A DNA stretch of 64,000 bases, taken from positions 1-64,000 of the forward strand of contig NZ_JAZHFT010000008.1 of assembly GCF_036541425.1 (NCBI RefSeq), written 5' to 3'. The stretch comes from Consotaella aegiceratis (GTDB lineage: Bacteria > Pseudomonadota > Alphaproteobacteria > Rhizobiales > Rhizobiaceae). Shown piece after piece: positions 19,106 to 28,415 of the stretch. Positions within the stretch are counted from its first letter, which is position 1, and every line of letters begins with the position of its first letter. The position numbers and the translations under genes were made by a program. The notes beneath the pieces were generated by a model. That model had not been told where the DNA came from. It did no database searches and saw nothing but the letters and a program-made list of their open reading frames with translations.

Positions 19106-20359
19106 ATGGCCGTATCCATCGATCTCGCCACGCCCGATACCCGTCCGCAGCCGCCGCATGCGGCTTTGCCAACGCGCGCGCCGGAGAAGCCGTCGCTGAT
19201 CGGCCTGGATCGGATGGGACTGGCACAGGCGCTGCGCGACATCGGCGTGCCGGAAAAGCAGGTGCGCATGCGTGTCGCCCAGCTCTGGCACTGGCTCTAT
19301 GTGCGCGGCGTCGCCGAGTTCGGCCAGATGGCGAACATCGCCAAGGACCTGCGCCAGAAGCTCGACGACCACTATTCGATCGCACGGCCCGAGATCGTCG
19401 AGGAAAAGATTTCGACCGACGGCACGCGCAAATGGCTGTTCCGCTTTCCCTCCCGCGGCGCCGGCCGGCCGGTCGAAATCGAGACGGTCTACATTCCCGA
19501 GGAAGGCCGGGGCACGCTTTGCGTCTCCAGCCAGGTCGGCTGTACGCTGACCTGCACCTTCTGCCACACCGGCACGCAGAAGCTGGTGCGCAACCTTTTG
19601 CCCGACGAGATCGTCGGCCAGGTGCTGATGGCGCGCGAGCGGATTGGCGACTTCCCCGATCAGGACACGCCCGCCGGCGCGATCGTGCCGAGCGAGGGCC
19701 GACTCGTCTCCAATGTCGTGATGATGGGCATGGGCGAACCGCTCTACAATTTCGACAACGTCAAGCAGGCCCTGGCCGTGGTGTCGGACGGCGAGGGCCT
19801 GTCCCTGTCGAAGCGCCGCATCACGCTGTCGACCTCGGGCGTGGTCCCGATGATCGGCCGCGCCGGTGACGAGATGGGCGTGATGCTCGCCATCTCGCTC
19901 CATGCCGTCAACGACGAACTGCGCAACGAACTGGTACCGATCAATCGGAAATACCCGCTCGAGCAGCTACTTTCGGCCTGCCGCGCCTATCCGGGCCTGT
20001 CGAACGCCAAGCGCATCACCTTCGAGTACGTCATGTTGAAGGGCATCAACGACTCCATGGCGGACGCCAAGGAGCTGGTGCGGCTGCTCAAGGGCATTCC
20101 GGCCAAGATCAATCTGATCCCGTTCAACCCGTGGCCGGGAAGCCCCTACGAGTGTTCCGACTGGGACCAGATCGAGCTGTTCGCCGACTATGTGAACCAG
20201 GCCGGCTACGCCTCGCCGATCCGCACGCCGCGCGGCCGCGACATCTTTGCCGCATGCGGCCAGCTGAAGTCGGAATCGGAGCGGCTGAAGAAGACCGAGC
20301 GCGTCGCACTCGAAGGCATCGCGATGCCCGCCGACTGGGGACATGAGCACGCCCGGTAA
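19106..20359 (+). CDS. rlmN: 23S rRNA/tRNA adenine-C2 methyltransferase RlmN
   Basis: 417 residues. Radical-SAM motif CxxxCxxC at Cys146, Cys150 and Cys153 (CTLTCTFC), GMGEPLYN SAM-binding loop, an N-terminal helical domain and a C-terminal catalytic Cys in FAACGQL. It methylates C2 of A2503 in 23S rRNA and A37 of some tRNAs, supporting translational fidelity. The stop overlaps the start of a small membrane-protein gene by 17 bases. Confidence 0.96.
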   Translation: MAVSIDLATPDTRPQPPHAALPTRAPEKPSLIGLDRMGLAQALRDIGVPEKQVRMRVAQLWHWLYVRGVAEFGQMANIAKDLRQKLDDHYSIARPEIVEEKISTDGTRKWLFRFPSRGAGRPVEIETVYIPEEGRGTLCVSSQVGCTLTCTFCHTGTQKLVRNLLPDEIVGQVLMARERIGDFPDQDTPAGAIVPSEGRLVSNVVMMGMGEPLYNFDNVKQALAVVSDGEGLSLSKRRITLSTSGVVPMIGRAGDEMGVMLAISLHAVNDELRNELVPINRKYPLEQLLSACRAYPGLSNAKRITFEYVMLKGINDSMADAKELVRLLKGIPAKINLIPFNPWPGSPYECSDWDQIELFADYVNQAGYASPIRTPRGRDIFAACGQLKSESERLKKTERVALEGIAMPADWGHEHAR

Positions 20360-20888
20360 GTTCCTCGCGGAGATGCCGGCCGGCCTGATTCTCAAACGCA
20401 TCGGGCTGGTGCTCGGCGGCTTTGTGCTGGCCTATTGGCTCGCGGCCGGGCTCTACGGCGTCGAGATGCTGGCCGATCGCTTGCTAAACGACGAGCGTCG
20501 GGTTGACGTGTTGAAGGGGCTGGCCTCCGCCTTCGGCTTCATCCCGATCGTCAGCTTTGGGCTGCCGTTCGTCCTGCCGCTCCTGGCGACCTGTATCGTG
20601 CTGGAGGCGACGTCTTATCGCTCCATGATCGGGCATGTGGCACTGGCGGTGATAGTCGGGTCGGACCTCATGCTCTGGTCCAACTTCTTTCTGTTCAACA
20701 CCCTCCGCGGTCACGGCGGCCCCTTCCTGTGGGAGTCTGTCGCCGAAGCCGCTCCGATCGCTCTCGTCGCGGCGCCCGCCGGCTGGATCTACTGGCGCAT
20801 TGCCGGGCGCCATGCCTGCGGCTTCGGTCTCAGAACCACATCCCACACATCAACGGCGTCGGAAAAACCCATGGTCGAGGATCGATGA
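20343..20888 (+). CDS. Hypothetical integral membrane protein
   Basis: 181 residues with about four membrane segments (roughly 16-38, 58-90, 95-118 and 134-152) and a short hydrophilic C-terminus. I do not recognise the family. The start overlaps the end of rlmN by 17 bases, and its TGA overlaps the next ATG (ATGA). It is therefore translated as part of an rlmN operon with the following membrane protein. Confidence 0.7.
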   Translation: MSTPGKFLAEMPAGLILKRIGLVLGGFVLAYWLAAGLYGVEMLADRLLNDERRVDVLKGLASAFGFIPIVSFGLPFVLPLLATCIVLEATSYRSMIGHVALAVIVGSDLMLWSNFFLFNTLRGHGGPFLWESVAEAAPIALVAAPAGWIYWRIAGRHACGFGLRTTSHTSTASEKPMVEDR

Positions 20889-21331
20889 CGACCGTCCTGC
20901 GCTTCCTGTTCGTCGTTCTGCTCGGCTTCGTGGCCGCCTGTCTGGCGGCGGCCTTCGCGCTGCTCTGGCCGTTCTTCAACGCCGATGCGGCGGCCGGTGC
21001 CGGTCCGATCTTCTGGATCGAGGCAGGGGCCACGTTCTTCGCCCAAACCATGATGGTGGGCTCGACGGCTTTCATTCCCTGGGCGATCTTCATGGTCGCG
21101 ACCGAGTTGCTGGGGGTGCGCTCGCTGCTCCTGCATGCCGCGGCCGGCGCACTGGGCGCCTTTGCCTTCGCGCGGCTGTCCTATGGCGACATGCCGGCCG
21201 CGAGCGTGACGATGGCCCTGGTGGTCGCCGGCCTCGTCTTTGCCATGGTCTACTGGCTTGTCGCCGGTCGGGCGGCCGGGCGTTGGCGCGCCGAACAGCC
21301 CGACACGGCGGATCGATCCGAACCCGCCTGA
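20885..21331 (+). CDS. Hypothetical integral membrane protein
   Basis: 148 residues with four predicted membrane helices (about 6-30, 44-66, 73-95 and 102-125) and a hydrophilic tail. No known family recognised. The ATG at 20885 is fixed by an ATGA overlap with the preceding membrane-protein gene. The pair may form one small membrane complex, but this is inference from gene overlap only. Confidence 0.7.
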   Translation: MTTVLRFLFVVLLGFVAACLAAAFALLWPFFNADAAAGAGPIFWIEAGATFFAQTMMVGSTAFIPWAIFMVATELLGVRSLLLHAAAGALGAFAFARLSYGDMPAASVTMALVVAGLVFAMVYWLVAGRAAGRWRAEQPDTADRSEPA

Positions 21332-21357
21332 CCCATTCGTTTCCGGAGGAACCCCCG

Positions 21358-21582
21358 ATGCCCCGCCGCCCGACCGATGCCCGCTCCGCCGCCGAAGCCG
21401 CCTTCAAGGCCGCCACCACCAAGCGCGATCGCGCGCCGGAACGCGCGGCCATTCCAAGGGCCAAGGAGATGGTGTCGCTGAGAATCGACCAGGACGTGCT
21501 GGAGCACTTCCAGGCGGACGGTCCAGGCTGGCAGGATCGACTCAACGCGGCGCTGCGCGAGGCGGCGGGACTGGAACCGTGA
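21358..21582 (+). CDS. BrnA-like (orphan) antitoxin family protein
   Basis: 74 residues. The C-terminal half, VSLRIDQDVLEHFQADGPGWQDRLNAALREAAG, has the ribbon-helix-helix pattern of the BrnA antitoxin family (RID-D-VLE-F-GPGWQ-R-NA-L). The N-terminus is basic and disordered (RRPTDARSAAEAAF). A strong GGAGGA site precedes the ATG. In type II systems BrnA is encoded just after the toxin BrnT; here the upstream gene is a membrane protein and no BrnT is visible. This is either an orphan or a DNA-binding relative. Its TGA overlaps a GTG that opens the GST remnant. Confidence 0.72.
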   Translation: MPRRPTDARSAAEAAFKAATTKRDRAPERAAIPRAKEMVSLRIDQDVLEHFQADGPGWQDRLNAALREAAGLEP

Positions 21583-21770
21583 TCACCGTCCATCATCTGG
21601 AGAACTCACGCTCGCAACGTGTGCTCTGGCTCCTCGAAGAGCTGGAGACGGCGGCGCAGCGGATCGACCTGTCGAAGCGGCCCAATCTTCGCGATTTCCT
21701 GGCGCGCATCCATGCGCGTCCCGCCTATGGCCGGGCGCTGGAGCGGGGCGGCCCCTACGCCTACGCCTGA
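21579..21770 (+). pseudogene. Internally deleted glutathione S-transferase remnant
   Basis: A 63-codon open frame joins a GST N-terminus (ITVHHLENSRSQRVLWLLEEL, the first strand and helix of the thioredoxin domain) directly to a GST C-terminal helix (RPNLRDFLARIHARPAYGRAL, then GPYAYA). About 130-150 residues that should lie between, including the G-site cis-Pro and most of the helical domain, are absent, yet the frame stays open. The join lies near 21645..21665. It cannot fold as a GST. The GTG start overlapping the previous TGA suggests the original operon layout survives. Confidence 0.8.
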
Positions 21771-21781
21771 AGCGGCGGTGG

Positions 21782-22420
21782 TCAGGCCCTGGCGAGGAAG
21801 ATGTTGATGGCGAAGGCCGAAAACACCGAGGCGAACAGCCAGTCGATGCCACGCATGATCTTCGGCCGGCGCTTCAGCGCCGACGCCAGCCGATCCGCCC
21901 CGAGGATCATCAGGCCGGTGACCGGCACCGCCAAAGTGATGAAGTAGATCCCCAGAAAGAACAGCTTGCCCTGCGCGTGCGGATCGCCGGCCGAGACGAA
22001 TTGCGGCAGGAACGTCACGAAGAACAGGATGATCTTCGGGTTCAACAGGTTGATGCCGACGCCGGTCAGCCAGTTCGACAGCAGCGAATGCCTGCGGCTC
22101 GCCTCGGCGTGCAGGTTCAAGGCCGAGCCATGGCGGATCGCCTGCACGGCGAGCCAGACGAGATAGAGGCCGCCGGCCAGCTTCAGCACGAAAAACGCCT
22201 GCGGCGAGGCCGCAATCAGCGCCGACAGACCGAAGGCGGCGAGCGAGGTGTGGACGACGACCCCGCAGGCCGCGCCGAGCATGGCGGCAAAGCCCGCAGC
22301 CCGACCCTCGGACAGCGTACGGCCGAGGAACAAAGTCATGTCCGGCCCGGGCGTGATGGTCAGCACGAAGGCGGCGAGCGAAAACATGCCGAGCGTGGCG
22401 AGATCGGGAAGAAAGGTCAC
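21782..22420 (-). CDS. LysE/RhtB family amino-acid exporter
   Basis: 212 residues with six membrane helices and the family hallmarks: TITPGPDMTLFLGRTLSEG near residues 22-40, VKLAGGLYLVWLA-type helix (here VLKLAGGLYLVWLAV) and GINLLNPKIILFFVTFLPQF. Members export amino acids or related metabolites such as homoserine lactone and threonine; the substrate cannot be read from sequence. The start is GTG at 22420 with only a weak ribosome binding site. Confidence 0.9.
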   Translation of the reverse strand: MTFLPDLATLGMFSLAAFVLTITPGPDMTLFLGRTLSEGRAAGFAAMLGAACGVVVHTSLAAFGLSALIAASPQAFFVLKLAGGLYLVWLAVQAIRHGSALNLHAEASRRHSLLSNWLTGVGINLLNPKIILFFVTFLPQFVSAGDPHAQGKLFFLGIYFITLAVPVTGLMILGADRLASALKRRPKIMRGIDWLFASVFSAFAINIFLARA

Positions 22421-22499
22421 TGGAGCGGCCTACCTCGGCTGATGAGCGACAATGAAGCAAGGGTCTTAGGCCGCCGCGGGTCGTCATGCCACCCGTTTT

Positions 22500-22952
22500 T
22501 CACCGCCCCCGCGCCCACACGCGATAGGCCACCAGCACGGCGCCCGCCGCGATCAGCGCGACGCCCAGCCAGTTCGGCAGACTGAGGCGCTCGCCCAGGA
22601 AGACGACGCCGAAAATCGCGACCAGGACGACGCTCATCTTGTCGATCGGCTGGACACGGGCGGCGTCGCCGAGCTTCAGGGCACGGAAATAGCAGATCCA
22701 GGACGCTCCGGTCGCCAGGCCGGACAGGACGAGAAACAGCCCGCTCTTCGGCGCGATGTTGGAGAGGCTTTCCCAGCCGCCCGTGGCGCTGAGGATCAGC
22801 GCCAGTGCGCACAAAATGACCACGGTGCGAATGAAGGTGGCGAAGTCGGAGCCGACGCCGGCCACTCCCACCTTGGCGAAGATCGCCGTCAGCGCCGCGA
22901 AGACGGCCGACAGCAGGGCCCAGAACGGCCAACTGGCCAGAAGAGTTTTCAT
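22500..22952 (-). CDS. EamA-family small transporter (single DMT repeat)
   Basis: 150 residues with about five hydrophobic helices. The sequence forms one EamA repeat (SGLATGASWICYFRALKLGDAARVQPIDKMSVVLV, then FLGERLSLPNWLGVALIAAGAVLV) rather than the usual two, so it presumably works as a dimer. Such half-size EamA proteins are common in proteobacteria. Substrate unknown. It lies upstream of and on the same strand as the LysE gene. Confidence 0.85.
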   Translation of the reverse strand: MKTLLASWPFWALLSAVFAALTAIFAKVGVAGVGSDFATFIRTVVILCALALILSATGGWESLSNIAPKSGLFLVLSGLATGASWICYFRALKLGDAARVQPIDKMSVVLVAIFGVVFLGERLSLPNWLGVALIAAGAVLVAYRVWARGR

Positions 22953-23072
22953 GTGACCTCGGGCCGCCTTCAGCCGACCGATCCCGCCGACGAATCCGGC
23001 ACCGGACTATAGGCCGCTCCGTGGTCCCGCTGTCAAAGACCGAATCTGGCCAGTTTGCCGGATCGCGAGCCT

Positions 23073-23450
23073 TTAGTCGCCGCCGGTCTGGCCGAACCAG
23101 ACGCCGATCAGCGCCGCTAGCGCGACGACGATGAGGAAGCCGTTGACGGCGAGCAGCAGGAAAGGCGGGATGCGCTGGGTATCCGGCGAGGGTGGCGGCG
23201 CACCGGGATAGAGCTGCCGGAAGACGGCGGCGCCGAAGCAGAAGGCGCTGAACAGCACCAGGATCGACCCGGTGGAGATGATCATCCAGTCCGGAACGAC
23301 GCCTTCGAGCAGCTTCTTGGCGCCGATGCCGCTCGCCATGGCGGCGAGCCCGGTGCGGACCCAGGCGGCATAGGTCCGCTCCGCGGCAAACACCGTGCGA
23401 TCCGCCGCGAGCTCCGTGCGCCGGTCGGGACCATCCGAGACGTCGGCCAT
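23073..23450 (-). CDS. DUF202 (YidH-like) membrane protein
   Basis: 125 residues with three membrane helices (about 32-50, 57-78 and 95-118) and the DUF202 start pattern LAADRTVFAAERTYAAWVRTGLA. Function of the family is unknown. The ATG at 23450 has a GGGAGAGG site upstream, so the longer reading from 23507 is not used. It is divergent from argG. Confidence 0.85.
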   Translation of the reverse strand: MADVSDGPDRRTELAADRTVFAAERTYAAWVRTGLAAMASGIGAKKLLEGVVPDWMIISTGSILVLFSAFCFGAAVFRQLYPGAPPPSPDTQRIPPFLLLAVNGFLIVVALAALIGVWFGQTGGD

Positions 23451-23607
23451 GGAACCTCTCCCTGCTTGTCTCCATGGAAGGCCCCATGGCGCAATCCGTT
23501 CCGCCACGGCCGCATATTGTGCTCACCAGCCGTCGGCTCGGCTTTTCATTCTCCCGTTTCCTGGTGTAGGAGCGGAGGGAACCAATCTTGCCGAAAGACA
23601 TCACACC

Positions 23608-24828
<1,221 letters not shown>

Positions 24829-24856
24829 GGTCGGCCGGCTCGACCGAGCCCCGCTT

Positions 24857-25321
24857 TCAAACCTGACCGAGGGGCTCGGCAGCTGGTTCCGCGCCGGCCG
24901 ATGCCATGTTGAGGCGATATTCCTGTTCGACGGCGGAGAGCGACCTCGGACTTCCGGCCGGTTCTCCGTCGGAGCTGCCCGCGCGCATCTCGTTGAGGAT
25001 CGTCAGGTCCGTCTGGACAGACCCTAAGCCATCGGGTGGGAGAGCTTGAGGCGCGGCGGAGGCTGCAGCGTCGCTTCTGGACGACGTTTGCTGGGTGGCC
25101 CCTCCAGCGGCGGTGATCTGCTGTTGAAGGCTGGCGACCAGCGCCTGCTGCTTGGCAACCTCCGCCGTATCGCCGCTCGCCTGCGCCGCCGCCAAAGCCG
25201 CCTGGGCCTGCGCGAGCTCGCCTTGAAGAGCTCCCGCACTCGTTTGAGAACTGGCTGCGCTGGTGGATATCAGGCTGGAGGATAGTCCAGTCGTGCTCGA
25301 TCCGATGGTGCTGACCGACAT
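24857..25321 (-). CDS. Hypothetical low-complexity Ser/Ala/Gln-rich protein
   Basis: 154 residues, no signal peptide or membrane helix. The N-terminal 35 residues are Ser/Thr-rich. A heptad-like helix rich in Ala and Gln follows (about residues 36-72: GELAQAQAALAAAQ, then VAKQQALVASLQQQI), then a flexible Ser/Ala/Pro-rich region and a short C-terminal helix (SAVEQEYRLNMAS). I recognise no family. The ATG at 25321 has an AAGAGAG site; an ATG at 25345 has none. The Ser/Thr-rich start and coiled coil resemble flagellar or secretion-associated small proteins, but nothing nearby supports that. Confidence 0.6.
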   Translation of the reverse strand: MSVSTIGSSTTGLSSSLISTSAASSQTSAGALQGELAQAQAALAAAQASGDTAEVAKQQALVASLQQQITAAGGATQQTSSRSDAAASAAPQALPPDGLGSVQTDLTILNEMRAGSSDGEPAGSPRSLSAVEQEYRLNMASAGAEPAAEPLGQV

Positions 25322-25543
25322 CGTGGGTGTCTCTCTTGCGGACATGAAACGCCGTGGACGTCGGCTCAGAACGGTATTACGCCGGCGTCGATGGCTACCA
25401 TCGAATGGTCATGGTTAACGAAAGCCTGCCTTCAGCCCAGTGAATTGTTGCAAAATGTAATCGCTTGACTGGGATGCGTGCTCGTCTTGGCACTGGCGCC
25501 TGCAGTCGCCACATTAGACCGAGCACTTACGTCGAGGCTCGCG

Positions 25544-26557
25544 ATGATCCCCTTTTCCGTACTCGACCTTGCGCCGATCCCCGAAGGCGCGGATGCGGCG
25601 ACCGCGCTTCGGAATACGCTCGACCTTGCGCGCCACACGGAAGCGTGGGGCTACAACCGCTTCTGGCTTGCCGAACATCACAACATGCCGGGCATCGCCA
25701 GCGCGGCGACTTCGGTCGTGATCGGTGCCGTGGCGGCCGCGACCCGAACGATCCGCGTCGGCGCCGGCGGCGTCATGCTGCCCAATCACGCACCCTTGGT
25801 GATCGCCGAGCAGTTCGGCACGCTGGCGACGCTCTATCCCGACCGGATCGACCTCGGGCTGGGGCGCGCGCCAGGCACCGACATGGCGACAGCCCGGGCG
25901 CTGCGCCGCAATCTCGAAGCCGCCGATTCGTTTCCGCAAGACGTCGTCGAGCTGATGACCTATTTCGACGATCCCCAGTCAGGGCAGCGGATCCATGCCG
26001 TGCCGGGCAGCGGCACGCACGTGCCCGTCTGGATCCTCGGCTCCAGCCTCTATGGCGCGCAACTCGCCGCCCACCTCGGATTGCCTTACGCCTTCGCCTC
26101 GCACTTCGCCCCGGCCGCGCTCGACCATGCGCTGGAAATCTATCGGGAGACCTTCCGGCCGTCCGCCTACGGCCAGCGCCCGACCTTCATGCTGGCGATG
26201 AATGTCTTTGCCGCCGACACCGACGGCGAGGGCAAGCGGCTGCAATCGTCGATGCAGCAGGCCTTCGCCTATCTGAGGCGCGGCGGGCCGGGTCCCCTGC
26301 CCCGGCCCGTGGACGATATTCAATCGGTGCTGTCGGCGGAGGAACTGGCTCGCGTCTCGGACGCGTTGTCGTGTTCGGCAGCCGGCTCGCCGGAGACGGT
26401 GCGCCGCGAGATCACCGCCCTGATCGACCGGTATCGGCCCGACGAAGTCATCATCACGGGGCAGATTCACGATCACCAGGCCCGGCTGAGGTCCTTCGAG
26501 ATCGCGGCCGACATTTTGCGTTCATTCGGACTAGATAAGGAGGAGGCGGCAGAGTAG
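25544..26557 (+). CDS. LLM-class flavin-dependent oxidoreductase (bacterial luciferase-like)
   Basis: 337 residues. TIM-barrel luciferase-like monooxygenase with the hallmarks FWLAEHHNMPGIASAA near residues 41-56, the VGAGGVMLPNHAPLVIAEQFGTL strand and DLGLGRAPGTD. Members use reduced FMN; many with this sequence type are of unknown substrate (MsnO8-like subgroup). The ATG at 25544 has a GAGG site six bases upstream. It is followed 27 bases later by the site-2 protease gene, suggesting co-transcription without a known functional link. Confidence 0.9.
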   Translation: MIPFSVLDLAPIPEGADAATALRNTLDLARHTEAWGYNRFWLAEHHNMPGIASAATSVVIGAVAAATRTIRVGAGGVMLPNHAPLVIAEQFGTLATLYPDRIDLGLGRAPGTDMATARALRRNLEAADSFPQDVVELMTYFDDPQSGQRIHAVPGSGTHVPVWILGSSLYGAQLAAHLGLPYAFASHFAPAALDHALEIYRETFRPSAYGQRPTFMLAMNVFAADTDGEGKRLQSSMQQAFAYLRRGGPGPLPRPVDDIQSVLSAEELARVSDALSCSAAGSPETVRREITALIDRYRPDEVIITGQIHDHQARLRSFEIAADILRSFGLDKEEAAE

Positions 26558-26584
26558 CCGCCCCTCACGGGAGAAACGTGCGTC

Positions 26585-27703
26585 ATGCCATGGTCGCTCA
26601 GCATCGGAAGGCTGTTCGGATCGGAAATTCGTATCCACATCACCTTCCTGATCCTGCTGGTCTGGGTCGGGGTCTCGGCCTACGACGCCGGCGGCCGGTC
26701 TGCGGCGATCGAAAGCGTCGCCTTCATCATCGCCATCTTCGCCTGCGTCGTCGCGCACGAGTTCGGGCATGCGCTGGCGGCCAAGCGATACGGGATCGCG
26801 ACGCCGGACATCACGCTCCTGCCGATCGGTGGCATGGCGCGCCTGGAAAGGATGCCCGAGCGGCCGCGGGAGGAAATCATCGTCGCGATCGCCGGGCCGC
26901 TGGTCAATGTCGTCATCGCCGCGGTGCTGATCCTGGCGCTCGGCGTGCGGTTCGATGCCGAGACGCTGGCTTCGCTCGATAATTCGGCGGCGGGCTTCCT
27001 CGGTCGCCTGGCCTCGCTCAACATCTTCCTGGTCCTGTTCAATCTCATCCCGGCGTTTCCGATGGATGGCGGTCGGATCCTGCGCGCCTTGCTGGCGCTC
27101 AAGTTCCCACGCGCAGAGGCGACGCGCTATGCCGCGCGGGCCGGCCAGGCCCTGGCTTTCGTCTTCGGTTTCTGGGGGCTGGCGAGCGGCAACGTGCTGC
27201 TCGTCTTCATCGCCGTCTTCGTCTACATGGCCGCGGCCAGCGAAAGCTATCAGGTCGGCGTCGAGGACGCCTCACGCTCCGTCTGCGTCCGGGACGTGAT
27301 GATCACCCAGTTCGAGGCACTGGGGACCGGCGCGACGCTGGCGAGCGCCGCCGAGGCCTTGCTGCGCACCACCCAGCATGAATTTCCCGTGGTCGACGGT
27401 GCCGGCCAGCTGCGCGGCATGCTGACGCGCAAAGGGATGGTCAACGCCCTGGCGCGCACCGGCAAGGATACCCCGGTCATCGAGACGATGGAGACCGACA
27501 TCCCGCTGGTCCGCGGCCATCTTGCGCTGTCGGAAGCGATGAAGACGATGCAGACGGCCGGCAAACCGGCCCTGGGCGTCGTCGACGCCAACGGCCTGTT
27601 CAAGGGCTATGTGACGCCCGAAAACCTCGGGGAATTCGTCATGCTGGCCCAGACGGGCGCCATTTCGACGGCTCCGGCCCGCACCGAGGCAGGCCCGTTT
27701 TGA
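26585..27703 (+). CDS. Site-2 protease family zinc metalloprotease with CBS domains
   Basis: 372 residues. Membrane-embedded metalloprotease core: HEFGH at 58-62 (zinc ligands His58, His62, catalytic Glu59) and NLIPAFPMDGGR with the third ligand Asp161. Six or so membrane helices span residues 15-215. Two CBS domains follow at about 235-355, as in the SpoIVFB/Rip3 subgroup, where CBS modules sense nucleotides. Such enzymes cut anti-sigma factors or other membrane proteins; no anti-sigma gene is adjacent. A GGGAGAAA site lies upstream. Confidence 0.92.
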   Translation: MPWSLSIGRLFGSEIRIHITFLILLVWVGVSAYDAGGRSAAIESVAFIIAIFACVVAHEFGHALAAKRYGIATPDITLLPIGGMARLERMPERPREEIIVAIAGPLVNVVIAAVLILALGVRFDAETLASLDNSAAGFLGRLASLNIFLVLFNLIPAFPMDGGRILRALLALKFPRAEATRYAARAGQALAFVFGFWGLASGNVLLVFIAVFVYMAAASESYQVGVEDASRSVCVRDVMITQFEALGTGATLASAAEALLRTTQHEFPVVDGAGQLRGMLTRKGMVNALARTGKDTPVIETMETDIPLVRGHLALSEAMKTMQTAGKPALGVVDANGLFKGYVTPENLGEFVMLAQTGAISTAPARTEAGPF

Positions 27704-27744
27704 CCGATTGGCGAGACAGGGAAGCGACTGTCGCCCGAGGACCG

Positions 27745-28251
27745 TCAGTTGGCCTCCGCCTGCGGAATGGCCGCGTGGCTCTCGCCGGCCCACGGCTGCC
27801 GCAACACCGGATCGCTGGACAGATTGAGCCGCATGGTAGCGAGCGCCGAGAGCATCATCTTGCAGGTTTCCTCGTCGAGCCCCGTGGTGGTCTGCTCGTA
27901 GACGGCGGTGGCCAGGGGGCGGATGCGCTCGAACACGTCCACGGCCTTGTCCGTCAGGGTGACGATCTTGGCGCGGCGATCGGTCGGGTCGACTTCGCGA
28001 TGGATGAGTTCGCGCGTCTCGAGCCGGTCCAGATAGGCCGACAGGGTCATCGGCTCGACGCCCATCCGCTCGGCGATCGCCGTCTGCCGCGAGTTCGGAG
28101 CACGCGCCACGTGAGCCAGCGCCCGCACCTCTCCCGGAGTCAGATCAAGTCCAGCTTCCATGATCGATTTTTCGAAAGCCTGTCGGAATAGCCGCGAAAC
28201 GTCCGTCAGCAGAAAACCAAAGGCATTGTTATTGAGGATGAACTCGTTCAT
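27745..28251 (-). CDS. MarR family transcriptional regulator
   Basis: 168 residues. Winged helix-turn-helix with RQTAIAERMGVEPMTLSAYLDRLETRELIHREVDPTDRRAKIVTLT spanning the recognition helix and wing (about residues 55-100). A long N-terminal helix starts with FGFLLTDVSRLFRQAF. The overall form is like rhizobial MarR proteins of the LdtR type, but that assignment is only a suggestion. A perfect palindrome at 28288..28302, 36 bases upstream of the start, is a likely self-operator. It is divergent from the M3 peptidase gene. Confidence 0.9.
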   Translation of the reverse strand: MNEFILNNNAFGFLLTDVSRLFRQAFEKSIMEAGLDLTPGEVRALAHVARAPNSRQTAIAERMGVEPMTLSAYLDRLETRELIHREVDPTDRRAKIVTLTDKAVDVFERIRPLATAVYEQTTTGLDEETCKMMLSALATMRLNLSSDPVLRQPWAGESHAAIPQAEAN

Positions 28252-28287
28252 GTTTCCTCTTATCTTTGCTTGGGCACAACCGGCCTT

Positions 28288-28302
28288 TAGTATTAAGTAC
28301 TA
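28288..28302. promoter_or_regulatory. Candidate MarR operator
   Basis: TAGTATTAAGTACTA is a perfect 5-5-5 inverted repeat (TAGTA, TTAAG, TACTA) in the 164-base divergent region between marR and the M3 peptidase gene. Its length and AT-rich centre resemble known MarR/OhrR boxes. Binding is inferred from position only. Confidence 0.55.
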
Positions 28303-28415
28303 CTGCAGATTGCGCCGGGAAAGCCCTTATAATTAACTCGGACAAAACATATCCCAGCCGCGATTTCATAAACCGACGTTAACGCGGTTTAGTATTTGGA
28401 AAGCCTAGGAACAAA

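Noticed and set aside
21358..21582. A complete BrnT-BrnA toxin-antitoxin pair
   Set aside because: Only the antitoxin-like protein is present; upstream frames encode membrane proteins and not a BrnT toxin.
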